From Diploptera punctata (Eukaryota > Arthropoda > Insecta > Blattodea > Blaberidae), in contig JASPKZ010004951.1 of the NCBI GenBank assembly GCA_030220185.1, positions 1,315,218 through 1,379,217 on the forward strand: a stretch of 64,000 nt of DNA, written 5' to 3'. How positions within the stretch are numbered: the first letter of the stretch is position 1; every line of letters begins with the position of its first letter. Below, one piece after another: positions 38,845-52,594 of the stretch. A program made the position numbers and the translations under genes. The notes under the pieces are model-generated. The model was not told where the DNA came from. It was given only the letters and a program-made list of their open reading frames with translations, and ran no database searches.

Positions 38845-39300
38845 ATCTTCACTGTTCCTACTTACAAGGGAACTGTCAATCATTGCATGCCGAAATCTAC
38901 CTTGAAATTTCTCCCAGAGAAGAGTTGCTATGTACAAAGGGCATGTCCAAAAAAAATAACTGCCGTTTTTAACTGTAAGGCACCAAAATCCAGTGTCAAT
39001 TCTCTCATACAGGGAAGAAATACAACTCCTGACTTCGTGGAATGGATAACTCTCACAATGTACCGTCCGCGCCGCGCGCGGTCTCACGCCACTTCACTGT
39101 ATTCAGGCAGGGACATCTATCTGCTTCGTACAGTGGATTGCCATTGCTGGATTTCTGGCTTCTTTTCTGTGCCTTGCAGTTAAAATGGGAAACAATTTTT
39201 AGACATGGTACACCACAAGGCATCTCTGGGAGAAATTTTAAGGTAGGTTTCAGCATGCAATGGTTGATAGTTTCCTTGTTAGAAGACACCGAAAATAAAT
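38845..39300. mobile_element. Fold-back (MITE-like) element, arms about 160-180 bp
   Basis: The left arm (about 38850-39010) and right arm (about 39120-39300) are inverted, diverged copies. Examples are CATTGCATGCCGAAATCTACCTTGAAATTTCTCCCAGAG against its complement near 39223-39265, and AACTGTAAGGCAC against CTTGCAGTT. The centre contains a CG-rich stretch (CCGTCCGCGCCGCGCGCGG). The small frames here arise from the repeats and encode nothing recognisable. Confidence 0.75.
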
Positions 39301-40165
39301 GTGTGTGCGTGTCTGTCTGTTAACGCCCTAGCAATAATTTTTTTTTCAGAACCAAACTCTGTATATTATGCAATTAGTTAAGAAAAGTAAAGTCGACTTC
39401 ATTAATGAGTAAAATAAGATACAAAATTTAAAAGATCGTTCCAACCGCAGTGATTTCGATTTTTCGTAACGAAACTCAACAAATACCACTAAAAATAAAA
39501 AAGAAATATACTTACCAAAAAGTCAGCGAAATCTGACCATTACGACTGGAGATTGCCAGAAAGCCTTTTTTATAAATAGTTTCATTGCCATGTTTGTTTT
39601 CTCGTGACGTAACTGGATACATAGGATTTTAACAAAAATAAATCGTTAACCTGGAAAATCGGGCCATAAATTCTAGTTTCTAAGGAATTCGCTTAGTTCA
39701 CGTAGTTTCTGACACACCAGTCAGTAAATTTATAGAACTCTTTCAAAACAAGTGAAATAGCATTGGTATTGTGAGAGTCGATGCATAGCGGCAAAGAATC
39801 GCGCATTTTAGAACTTTCCGTACTCTATTCAGACTATTGGCAATGACAGTGAGTACTGATTCAACTTCGGCTCTGTATTAAAATCCAAGACTCCATGGCA
39901 CGACAGGTTTAGAAGAACCAGTGGCGGCTCATGGCTTTGAATTTAGGTGAAGATGAAGTAATAAAAATTATTTGTACCAGGGGCGACGATTCACAATATA
40001 AAACTTCCTTTTTATCTTTATTTGTCCAACGTAAACGATTTTTCTTCAATTAAACACACAATACATCGTAAATACGATTCATATTCAAACCACCACAACA
40101 ATAGCCGAATAGCGCAATACGAACGAATTTCATACACAAAGCCACAATTTTACAATTACGATTAT
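39300..40165. other. Intergenic, unassigned
   Basis: No gene or classified repeat is recognised. CCAGTGGCGGCTCATGGC at about 39918 resembles a transposon terminus, but I cannot assign it. Confidence 0.35.
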
Positions 40166-40166
40166 T

Positions 40167-40167
<1 letters not shown>

Positions 40168-40256
<89 letters not shown>

Positions 40257-40260
40257 TAAT
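40168..40260. repeat. (AAT)n microsatellite
   Basis: About 30 AAT units. It abuts the 3' end of the minus-strand LINE to its right and is probably its tail. Confidence 0.95.
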
Positions 40261-40850
40261 CTCTATCTATCTTCGGGTTTTTACAGCTGCTGCCGTCTTC
40301 CCGTGCCAAACCTCCAAAGCCTACGGTCTTGGGCATCTTCGATGCTTAGCCCTCTAGCTTGCATTACTGTCTTCATGTTTTCCTTCCATGTTAACCTTGG
40401 TCTTCCTCTTTTCTTCTTTCTATTCGGATGCCATTCATTTAGTTGCTTCGGCCATCACTCATCTTCCATTCTTAAAACATGTCCTAACCACTTTAATTCC
40501 TTTTCCTCAATTCTTTCAATTATGCTTTCTTCTGCTTCCATTATGTTTCTAATTTCCTTATTTGTGACACGTTCTAATTTAGACTTTCTGGCACTTCTTC
40601 CTAAATAATCCATTTCTAGAGCTATTAGTCTATTTTTGTAGTTCTTATTGATTGTCCATACCTCACTCCCGTACATTGCAACAGATTCCACCAATGTTTT
40701 ACCAATATATTTTTTTGTGTCTTTCCAAATATGCTTATCCCACCATATTGAATTTAATGATGATATTATTTTGCTACTCAATTCAGTTCTATGTTTTATG
40801 TTCTCTTTTCCTATACCTTCGATGTTATCCATAATCATTCCCAAATATTT
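40261..40850 (-). mobile_element. Non-LTR retrotransposon (family gamma), 3' end
   Basis: The minus strand encodes YIGKTLVESVAMYGSEVWTI, YKNRLIALEMDYLGRSARKS, KELKWLGHVLRMEDE and, after a frameshift, KKRGRPRLTWKENM...LSIEDAQDRRLW. It is the C-terminal end of a LINE related to 10500-11835. It carries an (ATT)n tail on its own strand at 40168-40260. Confidence 0.8.
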
Positions 40851-40853
40851 AGT

Positions 40854-40855
<2 letters not shown>

Positions 40856-40885
<30 letters not shown>

Positions 40886-40925
40886 CTAATAATACTAATA
40901 ATACTAATAATAATAATAATATTTA
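40856..40925. repeat. AAT/ACT-rich simple repeat
   Basis: ATAATAATACTAATAAT-type run, probably the tail of the LINE at 40930-42645. Confidence 0.9.
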
Positions 40926-40929
40926 TTTA

Positions 40930-42786
<1,857 letters not shown>

Positions 42787-43204
42787 TTACTTTTATTATC
42801 ATTATTATTATTTTTATTATAGTTAAATATACTACTGCAGTAAAGTTTAAATTTTAGACATAAGTTTCAAATAGGCCTATATATGCAGTAAAACTTTAAT
42901 AGATGCAAATTACAACAGTGAATATAGTGTTAGAATTTTAAAAGCTATTTTGCCTTTAACTTAGTTATAGCTCTGAACTGTGTCCTCATTGACAAGGGCA
43001 GGCATGTCTACATCCATCTCTGTTGTCATGATTCGGATATTAGATCTCAAAAGCTTTCTGGGATAACTAGTTCCTCTGTTTTAATTTCAACATTTTTATT
43101 TTGAGATAGAATAATGTTTTTATTTTCTCATTTTTATTTATAATAATATTTTAAACTCTTTTTTTTGCAACATAAAAAATACTGAATTCTAGGAATATAG
43201 TCGC

Positions 43205-43560
43205 TTCATGTGGTTTGTGGGCTACCAATTGGAGCACGCTGGTCTAAGACATGGTGCCTTGGTGCAGAGCTAAGGGAGATGCACTGGTTCGAGTCCCCAT
43301 GGGAGAGATATATTTTTTCTCATGGAATTTCGGCCAGTATAAGATCGGTACCCACCAAGCATTGTGAGGAATTTGTAGCTACAATAAGTAGTGGCTATAG
43401 GTTGAGAAAACCTGCTATAACGGCTGGGAGAACCGACTTGCTAATAACATGTCATCCATATACTCTGAATGATTATTATCCTTATTTGTAAATGACACAC
43501 ATGGATGTAAGGACAGTAGCCGGCTGGTAGACCTCCTAGGCCTATCGTGTCTTAGAGTTT
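43205..43560 (+). mobile_element. tRNA-derived SINE type B, plus copy
   Basis: Head remnant TGGTGCCTTGGTGCAGAGCTAAG, B box GCACTGGTTCGAGTCCCCATG, body CAAGCATTGTGAGGAATTTG and 3' end AGTAGCCGGCTGGTAGACC...CCTAGGCCTATCG. It is complete except for a decayed A box. Confidence 0.8.
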
Positions 43561-43585
43561 TTAGTTTGATATTACAAATCTTAGA

Positions 43586-43755
43586 TTAATATAAAATTAT
43601 GGAATATTCACCTGAAAGGTCCGTCCTCAACTTAATTAATCATTTAACTGTAGCTCCTGCCGATGATGGGACAAGTCCCGAAAGCGCTACAGTTAAATGA
43701 TTAATTAAGTTAGGAGACGGACCTTTCAGGTGAATATTCCATAATTTTATATTAA
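43586..43755. mobile_element. Inverted repeat (70-bp arms) around a hammerhead-like core
   Basis: The arms 43586-43654 and 43686-43755 are almost perfectly complementary (TTAATATAAAATTATGG..., GGTCCGTC). The loop region reads CCGATGA, U, stem GGGAC/GTCCC, GAAAG (43660-43684). This has the same layout as the Penelope-like motifs but with U4 changed to C, and no GTH follows. Confidence 0.65.
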
Positions 43756-44040
43756 TTTTGAATAATACCTCAACGGAACACATCATGAATCTTATAAAAG
43801 TTAAATCTTTGATTATAAACAAACTGTTACATCACTTCCAGATAGATTGGTCGGTTCCGGAGAATGAATTAAATAGCCCCCAAATGCGAAATAGATGTTT
43901 ATAGCCCAATATGAAACTACGAAAAAGAACATTTGAGATTTAAATTTAATACATATACAAATCACAACTTACTAAATGCATATATCTATATCAATTTTAA
44001 ACAAAAAACACAATTAAAACAAAATAATATAGCGTATTTA

Positions 44041-44671
44041 CTATTTAGTTTTGAATTTTTTCTTTGAAACTGCTGTTGGTTGGTCATCTCGATCCCACCC
44101 GACTACTCTCGGAGACGTATCTGGATCAGGGCTTCCATGGTTATCGTTAACCCCTTTTCCTTTATTCCCTTTTTTCGCATTCTTATTTTTCTCAGGAACG
44201 GCTTTACTTCGAGCTTGGAGCTCCATCATAAGCTGTTGTTCGGGATCAGGAGGAAATTCGCATTCGAAACATTGCGTACAAGCTGTTTTCTTGTCCTTCT
44301 CTGAAGACCAGTACACTCCTGGCGCCATAAATTCAACTTCCAGATCTGAAGATGAATCGCTGTCATTGCAAGTACATGTATCACCATCTTCATCTTTCTT
44401 CTTTGATGGGATTCTGAACTGTAGAGGAACGTTATTTTCTTCCGGCACTAGGTTCATAGGGTGCATAGAAATGTAGTATGCTCCATCCCGTCTGTGCACA
44501 TGGAGTGTGGGAGGAAGTTGAGGCTTTTCGTCTGTAGATCCTTCTCCCAAAGATTTCCTGTGCTTCTTAGCAAGTGGACGTAACTTCAATCCTGCCGCTC
44601 TTTTCACGGATCGCATTATGCTGATCACCTTTCTGTTTATTGCGCCTGGTCTCCAACCTGGACGAAACTGT

Positions 44672-44739
<68 letters not shown>

Positions 44740-44843
44740 TGGTGATGATAATACTAATAACTAAAAAACTAACTCACTGGCACCATCTAACCCGTAGGTT
44801 GACGGCAGCGCGGACATAAGCTCTCATCCCTATCCTGAGCTAA

Positions 44844-44928
<85 letters not shown>

Positions 44929-47418
44929 TAATAATAATAACAGTAAGAGTAATAATATTAATAACTTGAAATAATATGATCTGAAATTCCAATCACAGAA
45001 ATATCAGTAACTTTTGTGATGTTATTTCTGGAAATAATTAGCTCTAAGAAATTATTAACAATGGTTGAATAATATTAATTTTAATTTAAAATTGTATAGT
45101 CTGAAAAGTTTTTTTAATGAGACTTTAGGCCTACATACCTTTAATCCAATTGGGTTGTCCCAGCTCCAACCCATTCTAGCAGGCACTAGGCCCAATTGAT
45201 CAACGCAAAATCTGTGTCCAATTTTCATACCGGGATATGTGCCACCCCATGTGTAAACATATTTTTTACGATTTTTAGGAGGAGGACGCCAACATTTCCT
45301 TCTCTTCTTCCTTTTGGCCATGACCGCAACGAGTGCCTCTGAATATGATTGTTTTTCCATTCCAGAACCTTGGAAAGCAGGATCTATGGCTGTACTCTGT
45401 ACCATACCAGGAGATGAAGCTGATTCATATACTTGTGGATATCCAATTCCCGATTTGTCATAAATAAGGGTGGGATCGCCTCCTTTATATGCCGATGAAA
45501 GTGCACCCGTAGTGTCATAGCGTACAGGGGGATGATTGTGTGCTGCTGATAATGCTCCGGTGGTATCATATCTAATGTTTGGATATATAGCTAGTTCTTC
45601 GGGTTCATATTTTCCGCCAAATGCGGGTGATAAACAACCAGTAGTATCATATCGGACTGGGGGATTTCTATGTTTTTCGGCTCCTTCTTTTTGGAGTTTA
45701 TCATATAATTCTGTAATATGTTCATTATCACATTTGCATGTGAGCATTTCTTGCCACTCCTCGGATTTCTCTTTGACTTTGGCTGGGCAAATGTTTTTGT
45801 CTATTTCAGGATCATATATGTTGTGTTGGCTGCAGGTTTGAGGCATCACTGGCACGACGTCGTCTTCGGCTCTCTCGCTGAATGGAGGCCTGAGGACATC
45901 AAGACATTGGGAACAAATATCACATATATTATCGACATAATTATTCTCAGATTCATCAATAGTATCTCCACATTCACAACAAGGAAGTCCGGAAAATTCT
46001 TGCTCACCTGGACATTTTGATGCCGGCGTTATTCCACATTCATCGCAATAGATCAAAGGCTCTCTTGATGGATTTGGACGTTTCTGAATACATTTTCTAC
46101 ATATCTGTTTTTCTTGACTTGCATTTTGACTACATGATGATTTAATTGTGCCACAAGCCCCACATGGGTATGACGGACCACAGTCTTTCAAACGTTTTTT
46201 TGATTTTGAACTGCAAGCTCCACAAGGATATGTTGGTTCACAGTCTTCTGGTTTATTTTGGGAACTTGAATCACATACTCCGCAAGGGTAGGCCGGTCCA
46301 CAGTCAACAGATTTCTTTTCAACTTTTCGACCACATTCTCCACACGGATATGTTGGACCACAATCTTTGGGTTTATTTAAAATATTGCCACATACTCTAC
46401 AGGGATATGTTGGCCCACAGTCTCTGGGTATTGGTTGAGATTTATTCCCACAGTTTCCGCAAGGATACATTGGTCCGCAATCTGAAGATTTAAGACGACG
46501 ACTTTCACCACACATTCCGCATGGATATAACGGCCCACAATCCTTAGGTGAAGAGTTACCACATGTATTGCAACATGTCATTTTTCCTGATCGTTCACAT
46601 GGCTCGGGTATAGGCCTTGGGATTTCCACGTAATCTACAATTCTGTTTTCACAAGTTTCAGAGCCGCAGTCTTTTTTGTTATATGTCGGACGTCTTAGAT
46701 CTGCTTCTGAAGTATATTCGTCGGATGTACACCCGCAAGATGCAGCTTTGGATTGGCCACTTTTAGGTCTTTGCTCACCTGAAGAACATGGCTGATCGTC
46801 AGTTCCGCACTCACAGTTTTCACACTCAAACGAAGCAACCTCTTTTGAATTTTTAAATAGGAATGAATTGGTTTCATTGACTAATTTGAACTGTGTCACG
46901 ATAGACTGTCCGAAGCACGATAGTCGAATGAAAACAGATATGAAACCTATATCTTCTTGCTTTTCATTTCGGAGATTGTATGAGTCTTGAAGAATGCTTG
47001 GAATTGGCGTTTCGTCAGTACTTATCATGGCTTTTTTGATGGCCTTGCACATATCAGACGTAAGAAATACATCAGTTGAACCTAAAATTTCTGGTGGACA
47101 CGTACCTGGGCGTTTTCTCATTAATGTCATATGCAGGGGACATCTTTTAATAGATTTTATAAGTTCCATCGGTTCCATTGGAAATAAACAAGATTTTCCA
47201 GTGCTAAAATCTCCCACGGACGCAGCTGTAAGACATTCTTGATGTTGAAATTCTTCTTGGTTTATTTCGAAATAAGGGAAATCTATGAATTTTACTCTTA
47301 CGCTTAATGGTAAATTAACAGAATCTCTCGTTGGATAAAAAGTCTCTAAAATAGATCTCCTTAAAGTGATTCTTTCAATTAAAATTTCTAACAAAAATAG
47401 TTTTTCGCTGGATTTCAT
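44041..47418 (-). CDS. Cysteine-rich insect protein of unknown function (two exons, 968 aa)
   Basis: Exon 1 is 45139-47418 (760 codons, ATG with A at -3) and exon 2 is 44041-44667 (208 codons and TAG). They are joined in phase 0 across a 471-bp intron, donor TTAAAG|GTATGT and acceptor TTATTACACAG|TTTCGT. Residues 1-190 form an ordered, not cysteine-rich region (KLFLLEILIERITLRRSILE, VRVKFIDFPYFEI, MCKAIKKAM) that could be a C2-like beta fold. Residues 198-255 are Cys/acidic. Residues 292-423 hold seven DCGPxYPCGxC repeats of about 20 residues. Residues 430-560 have further CxxC pairs. RYDTTGxLS occurs three times (589-640). The C-terminus is basic, with WGGTYPGMKIGHRFC and, across the junction, WDNPIGLKFRPGWRPGAI. 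The CxxC pairs suggest metal binding, but this is inference. It resembles insect-only uncharacterised proteins. A possible ATTAAA signal lies at 43945-43950. Confidence 0.85.
44668..45138 (-). other. Intron of the cysteine-rich gene
   Basis: 471 bp, GT-AG. It holds two long (AAT)n microsatellites (44675-44741 and 44846-44941) separated by a short minus-strand tail of LINE family alpha (AACTCACTGGCACCATCTAACCC, 44760-44845). Reading through the donor would add 27 spurious residues to exon 1. Confidence 0.85.
44760..44845 (-). mobile_element. LINE family alpha, terminal fragment
   Basis: TAACTCACTGGCACCATCTAACCCGTAGGTTGACGGCAGCGCGGACATAAG is the reverse complement of the family's YVRAAMNLRVR end and tail. 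It is flanked by AAT repeats. Confidence 0.75.
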
Positions 47419-47767
47419 AGTGATTGTATTTACGAATCGTTAAAATATGAAACAATTTAAAATAACAAGGCGAAGACTGAAATTTAAAAACTAATTAATC
47501 CGTACCTATAAGTATATAGTATTTTGCTTTTTATTTTTTAAAGAAAATTATATTATTTTTATCTGTCACATACTACTCGAAGATTTTAGATTTCCAAATA
47601 CATTTCACTAAACTAATTCATTTTGTAACGAAGTAAACAACTTTCTTTTGTCCAACATATTCTTGTGTATTCAATTGTTTAACACGGACTAAAATAGCAA
47701 ATTTGTAAATTTTATAGTAGTATGTTTTCGCATGAAATACATTATATTTCACCAATTAGGTGTGATT
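47419..47767. other. Upstream flank of the cysteine-rich gene
   Basis: The promoter and 5' UTR of the gene should be here. No clear core promoter element is seen and no other gene is supported. Confidence 0.4.
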
Positions 47768-47768
47768 A

Positions 47769-47816
<48 letters not shown>

Positions 47817-47832
47817 TACTATTATTATCATC
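47768..47832. repeat. (ATT)n microsatellite
   Basis: About 20 ATT units directly before a SINE type D. A second ATT run (48211-48262) follows the SINE. Confidence 0.95.
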
Positions 47833-48205
47833 GTCGGCTGTAGTCTAGTGGTTATGTTCTTTGCCTCTAGTCCCGAGGGTCGCGGGTTCAACGCAGCCGG
47901 GGTCAATAGATTTTTAGGATGGCAAATCCAAGGACAAGTTCTCCGGGAGGGACTTTAAGCCGTGAATCCCGAGTGTGAAAATTTTAAGGCTAAAAAAACC
48001 GAAAGCCTCTGTGCAAAATTTAACCGCCCTTCATCCATCAATTAGATACTACTTTAGTTGTCTATTAGATGTTTCACTGAGACGATGTGCTAACCAGATG
48101 TCACATTCTTGACATCTGTAGGTAAATAAGTGCAGCTAAATTAGCCCGGTTAAACTCCCGCTAGAGATCACCCATTTGCCCAAGTGGGACGTTGGGTTAT
48201 ATTCA
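47833..48205 (+). mobile_element. tRNA-derived SINE type D, full length
   Basis: The tRNA-like head GGCTGTAGTCTAGTGGTTATG and B box GGTCGCGGGTTCAACGC are followed by GGGAGGGACTTTAAGCCGTG, GCAAAATTTAACCGCCC, GACATCTGTAGG and CACCCATTTGCCCAAGTGGGAC. It is the most complete copy of the family here. It lies between ATT microsatellites. Confidence 0.85.
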
Positions 48206-48213
48206 TAGATACA

Positions 48214-48262
<49 letters not shown>

Positions 48263-48269
48263 TTTTATA

Positions 48270-49345
48270 GAAGCTACACAGGCAACGTATTCACTTTAAA
48301 ACAAATAATAGAGAAGCGAACAGAATTAAACTTAGAGACGCACATCCTCTTTATAGATTATAAGAAGGCCTTTGAAAAAGTGACTAGACCAACATTATGG
48401 AACATATTAAGTGAAAAAGGAATTCCACTACACTTGATAGCAATAATTAAGAAAATGTATGAGAAAACAAAAAAAAAAATAAATCAAAGGGAACCAATAC
48501 ATATAATAGGATGAGTTAGACAAGGTTGTCCACTATCAACCACTCTTTTTAACATTTATTTTGACAACATGATAAGATCATGGAAGCAGATGACGACTGG
48601 GGGAATTAACTTAGGAAATATAGTAATAAAAACAGTGGCCTTTGCTGATGACTAGATTTTAATAGCAAAAAACAGAGGACGAACTACAAATAATGCTATA
48701 TAAACTAAATGAAATATAAAAAAAATACAACATGGAAATATCATCAGAAAAATAAAAAAACAATGCCCTTCAAGGGCGCTCATCTAGTTCGAACAAAGAT
48801 GATATTAGAAAATAAACCAATAGAACAAGTGGTAAGATATAACATCCTAGGTTGCGAAATATCATACACAGCGGAAACAGATATAAATAACAAACTAAAT
48901 AAGTTTAATTATATAACAGGAACATCAAAAAGAACTTTGAAAATAAAATGACTCTATAATGAAATTATACAAGACAATGACAGTGCCTATTATTACTTAT
49001 GGATCCGAAACATGGACAGTGACAACACAACAATCTGCCAGAATACAAGCTGCTGAAATGAAATTCCTCAGACCAATAGCAGGATATCAAATAACAGACA
49101 AAAAGCATAACACAAAAATAAGACAACTAAAAGTAGAGGGATTAAACACAACAATAGTGAAATACAGAACAAACTGGAAAGAACAGTTGGCAAGAATGAC
49201 TGAGAATAGAATACCAAAAGCAGCATACAGCTATTTACCACGAGGAAGAACAAGTTTGGGAAGACCAAAAAAAGATGGAAAGAGCAGCAATTGGAGCCGG
49301 AACAGGCTAGTAAATAAGCCTAAACCGTGATGAAGAAGAAGAAGG
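48270..49345 (+). mobile_element. Non-LTR retrotransposon (GAA-tail family), copy 2
   Basis: It begins further 5' than the copy at 31090: IEKRTELNLETHILFIDYKK and AFEKVTRPTLWNILSEKG (RT block 3 with the first catalytic Asp). It continues with RQGCPLSTTLFNIYFDNMIR, FADD followed by a stop, the ENKPIEQVVRYNILGCEISY thumb, YGSETWTVTTQQSARIQAAE and RIPKAAYSYLPRGRTSLGRP. It ends CCTAAACCGTGATGAAGAAGAAG. The 5' side abuts an ATT run. Confidence 0.88.
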
Positions 49346-49469
49346 ATCATTATTATTATTTATTTCGTTTTTATTAGAATTCCCTTTTTTGTTTTTAAAT
49401 TGCTTATCTTTTACCTTCTTTTTCCCTTTTTCGTACAAGTACATGACACACACCCTAACCCGAAGTGAA

Positions 49470-49570
49470 TATTTAAAATACTCTACCCTGAGAATCGAAC
49501 CAGGATCGGCGGAGTTGACCACGCTGTGCCGACGAAGAGGTGCTTCAATGAAAATGTAATGCAACCGATA
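49470..49570 (-). mobile_element. tRNA-like SINE fragment
   Basis: The minus strand CCGATCCTGGTTCGATTCTCAGG is a B-box T-arm. The head and body are not otherwise matched in the window. Confidence 0.45.
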
Positions 49571-49687
49571 CTGAATATCCAAACAAATGTTACGTATTCA
49601 GTGACACGCGACCTGTGTTTCGACTATCCAGAAAATGGGAGGCCATAATAGCCTACTAGGTTATTACCTGAGAGGCTTATTAATATA

Positions 49688-49740
<53 letters not shown>

Positions 49741-49746
49741 ATAATA

Positions 49747-49780
<34 letters not shown>
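49688..49780. repeat. (ACT)n(ATA)n microsatellite
   Basis: 17 ACT units are followed by about 12 ATA units. Confidence 0.95.
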
Positions 49781-49783
<3 letters not shown>

Positions 49784-49789
49784 TAAGTT

Positions 49790-50130
49790 GATAGTTTATT
49801 CCTGTGGTCAAGTGATAACGTCGTTGCCTTAGATGCAGCGGGCCCTTGTTCGATCCCTGGACGGGACAAGTTTCCCAGGTGAGGTGTTTTTCGGATTTTG
49901 TCTCACCTATAAGACAGATATCAAGCAACTTTAATGAAGACACAAATAGTCTCAGAACATCTGGCCGTCATTATCATCCATAACATATTCGCCTTGTTTG
50001 TATGAATATCCTATGAGTGAATGGTGTGTGTTGCCTTAAATGTTGGTGTTGTCCCTGAAGTGGCCCTGGCATTGAACTGATTGTTCATTCAAGGGGCCCT
50101 CTATGTACATGTATTGTAAAAAAGAATACA
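49790..50130 (+). mobile_element. tRNA-derived SINE related to type C
   Basis: The head CCTGTGGTCAAGTGATAACGTCGTTGCC, B box TTGTTCGATCCCTGG and GGTGAGGTGTTTTTCGG...CACCTATAAGACAGATATC follow the type C layout. The 3' half (GTCCCTGAAGTGGCCCTGG, CAAGGGGCCCTC) differs. Confidence 0.65.
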
Positions 50131-50139
50131 TGTGATCCG

Positions 50140-50825
50140 AGTTAAAATTCCTCATTCGACAGATCGCGTCCTCATAATAGGGACATTCCATACGAAATCG
50201 GCAAAAAAATTGTGAAAATTGAACTCACATCTTTAAAAGTTTACCATTTTTTTTACAGTGAAACTTTATGATATACTGAATATCTGAACCGAATTTCAAG
50301 TCTTCGCTTGGTGTAATTAAAGAGTAATAGAGCTGTCAATTTATCGCATTGTTTTAAATAGTCTCTTTTATAAAATACATTTCTCGAAGTATGGCTATTC
50401 CCTCAACTTGAAAAGATAGTCACATTATAGATGATTTTATGCTCTATCGCTTGAAAATTAGTACCTTAATATTTACGTTTTTCTGAAGGGCGTAAATGCA
50501 ATTAATATGCAATTGACCTTCCTCACCAAAAATTTTATAAAATCAAAAAATGCCACATTATTACCTGAACACCAGTTATTTTTTTGTAATTAGTATTAAA
50601 GTGGAGTCTTGAAAGGAAACTACCAAAAAAAAATTATTTTTCGTAAAATCCCCTATGTGTAGACTGCCCGCTATACCTTTCGCGTGAGTGGACATCGCTC
50701 GCTCGTACAAACAATGACGGAGCTAATTGGTAATAGTCCTTTGCGCACTTACAAATATTTTTATTGTTATTATCATCATTACATTATTTTTATTATCATT
50801 ATTACAATTATTACATTATCATCAT
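50140..50825. other. Intergenic, unassigned
   Basis: No gene is supported. The AT-rich block reads as non-coding in all frames. Confidence 0.35.
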
Positions 50826-50829
50826 CATC

Positions 50830-51010
50830 GTGGACAAGTGGTTACTCTGCACGCCTCCGATTCCGAGGTTCGCGGGTTCAAACTCGATAGGAATCAATGG
50901 CATTTTAAAGACGTAACAATTCTGAATGTAGCTTTCTCCAGAAGGAAGGAAATCCGTGAGTCCCGTGTCGTAAATTTATGGTACGTAGGAGAACCTCGCG
51001 TTTGAAATAA
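50830..51010 (+). mobile_element. tRNA-derived SINE type E
   Basis: GTGGACAAGTGGTTACTCTGC (A-box like) and GGTTCGCGGGTTCAAACTC (B box) are followed by AATCAATGGCATTTTAAAG and ATCCGTGAGTCCCGTG. The head resembles type D. Confidence 0.6.
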
Positions 51011-52165
51011 ATTGCTACATAATAAACGTCATTAAATATAACAATCTTTATTGATATATTCAGTAGGCGGTTAATTTTGTGCTGAGTTTGGCTAATGTAT
51101 AGTTTAATTTAAATTACTAAGCACCTACGCATTCAAGCTGGTAGGCCTATTAAAAATATTTTCTAGAGAGTAGTTTTGTAATGTGTTGTAATATTTTGTA
51201 CTTGTACCCTACACCAATGTCTGATGTTGAATATTGCAAGTAAAGTTAAGCTATCGATAATAATTTATAACAATTTTCATGCTGTTACAAGTAATATTTA
51301 AGAGGTATAAATATACAGCCGGTGGAAAGATGACCATCTTCGCTAGGTTTTACCGTACAGGCCACATGGCCTAAAACGAATTTGTTCATGATGATGATGA
51401 AATATACAGCATTTTATTGGGTTGGTATCACTTGATCTTGCATCCCCTACTCATGACATATCTAAGATGATATTAAAATTCCGATAATATTAGCTTTTAT
51501 TATATAAGCTAAATTATAGTATTTAATTTAATGTCTAAACTTCCCATTATTCTCCTTTTATAACACAAAATGTATATCTCTACGATTATTCTCTCATTCC
51601 AGAAACATTTAAGAAATTGTAAAATTATATATTAACACATAATACTGTTAATAACTATTGTATACTAATATATGCATAATTAAAATTATATTTAACTTCT
51701 AACTCGCCATTCAGTCTTTGTAGATCTGCAAACTTGTTAGTTAAAAACAATAAGATATTATTTTTAATTTCACTGTGACACTTAAAATGACGCATTAAAC
51801 AAACACACTGATGTAAATCAACTGTCTAGTTGTCTAGTATGTAATCTGAACTTGAGAATTGTTGATGTAAAAACAGATGTTTAAGGAAGACTTGCTGACA
51901 TTGCATTATTATCGTTTGGTAGGAAGTGGTACGAGTATTAAAACATTCGGTTTTATTTGGAAGTGATATCTTATAACAATACTATTTCGTCAACGTTATC
52001 AGGGTACAATACAATACACTGAATAAAAAGTTATTTTAAGACTGAAATTAGTAATTATAACATAATAAAAATGTATACCAGTTTATTCAATTAATGACGA
52101 AATAGTTTTTATTATATAATATTACATTTAAACTGTAATGAAAAATTTGTAACAAAATAAATAAT
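51010..52165. other. Intergenic, unassigned
   Basis: AT-rich. I see no exon, RNA gene or classified element. Confidence 0.35.
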
Positions 52166-52169
52166 TTGT

Positions 52170-52590
52170 TTTAAGAAAGGACAGAAGATTACGAGTATTT
52201 GAGAATAAAGTTCTTAGGAAAATTTTTGGAATCAAAAAGAGATGAACAGACAGGTGAATGGAGAAAACTACATAATAGTGAGCTACATGATCTGTATAGG
52301 AAGCCAGATATAATAAAAACAGTTAAGTCTCGTAGGCTGCGGTGGGCAGGAAATGTGGCACGTATGGGGGATGAAAGAGGTGCTTGGAAATTTCTGGTAG
52401 GAAAACCGGAGGGAAAACGCCCAGTTGGAAGACTAAGAATGAGGTGGGAGAATAACATTATACATGATTTGAGGGAAGTAGATTATACAGGGGATAATTG
52501 GAAAACGTTAGCTCGAGATGGGATGTATGGAGAGCTTATGTCCGCGCTGCAATGAACCTACAGGTTCCACAGAGCCAGTGAGTGAGTTAG
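52170..52590 (+). mobile_element. LINE family alpha 3' end, plus copy
   Basis: It encodes ESKRDEQTGEWRKLHNSELH, DLYRKPDIIKTVKSRRLRWA, GNVARMGDERGAWKFLVGKP and EGKRPVGRLRMRWENNIIHD. Near the end a frameshift alters the usual RAAMNLRVR. Tail CAGTGAGTGAGTTAG. It is 5'-truncated. Confidence 0.85.
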
Positions 52591-52594
52591 TTAT

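Noticed and set aside
39042..39323. 93-codon frame
   Set aside because: It lies across the right arm of a MITE-like fold-back and has no domain.
45055..45138. The C-terminal 27 residues of the long open frame (VCRPKVSLKK...)
   Set aside because: They lie beyond a strong splice donor (AAAG|GTATGT). The downstream exon at 44667 continues in phase with a family-like sequence.
46146..46493. Plus-strand frame over the cysteine repeats
   Set aside because: Antisense shadow of the DCGPxYPCGxC repeats; its repetitiveness comes from the real gene.
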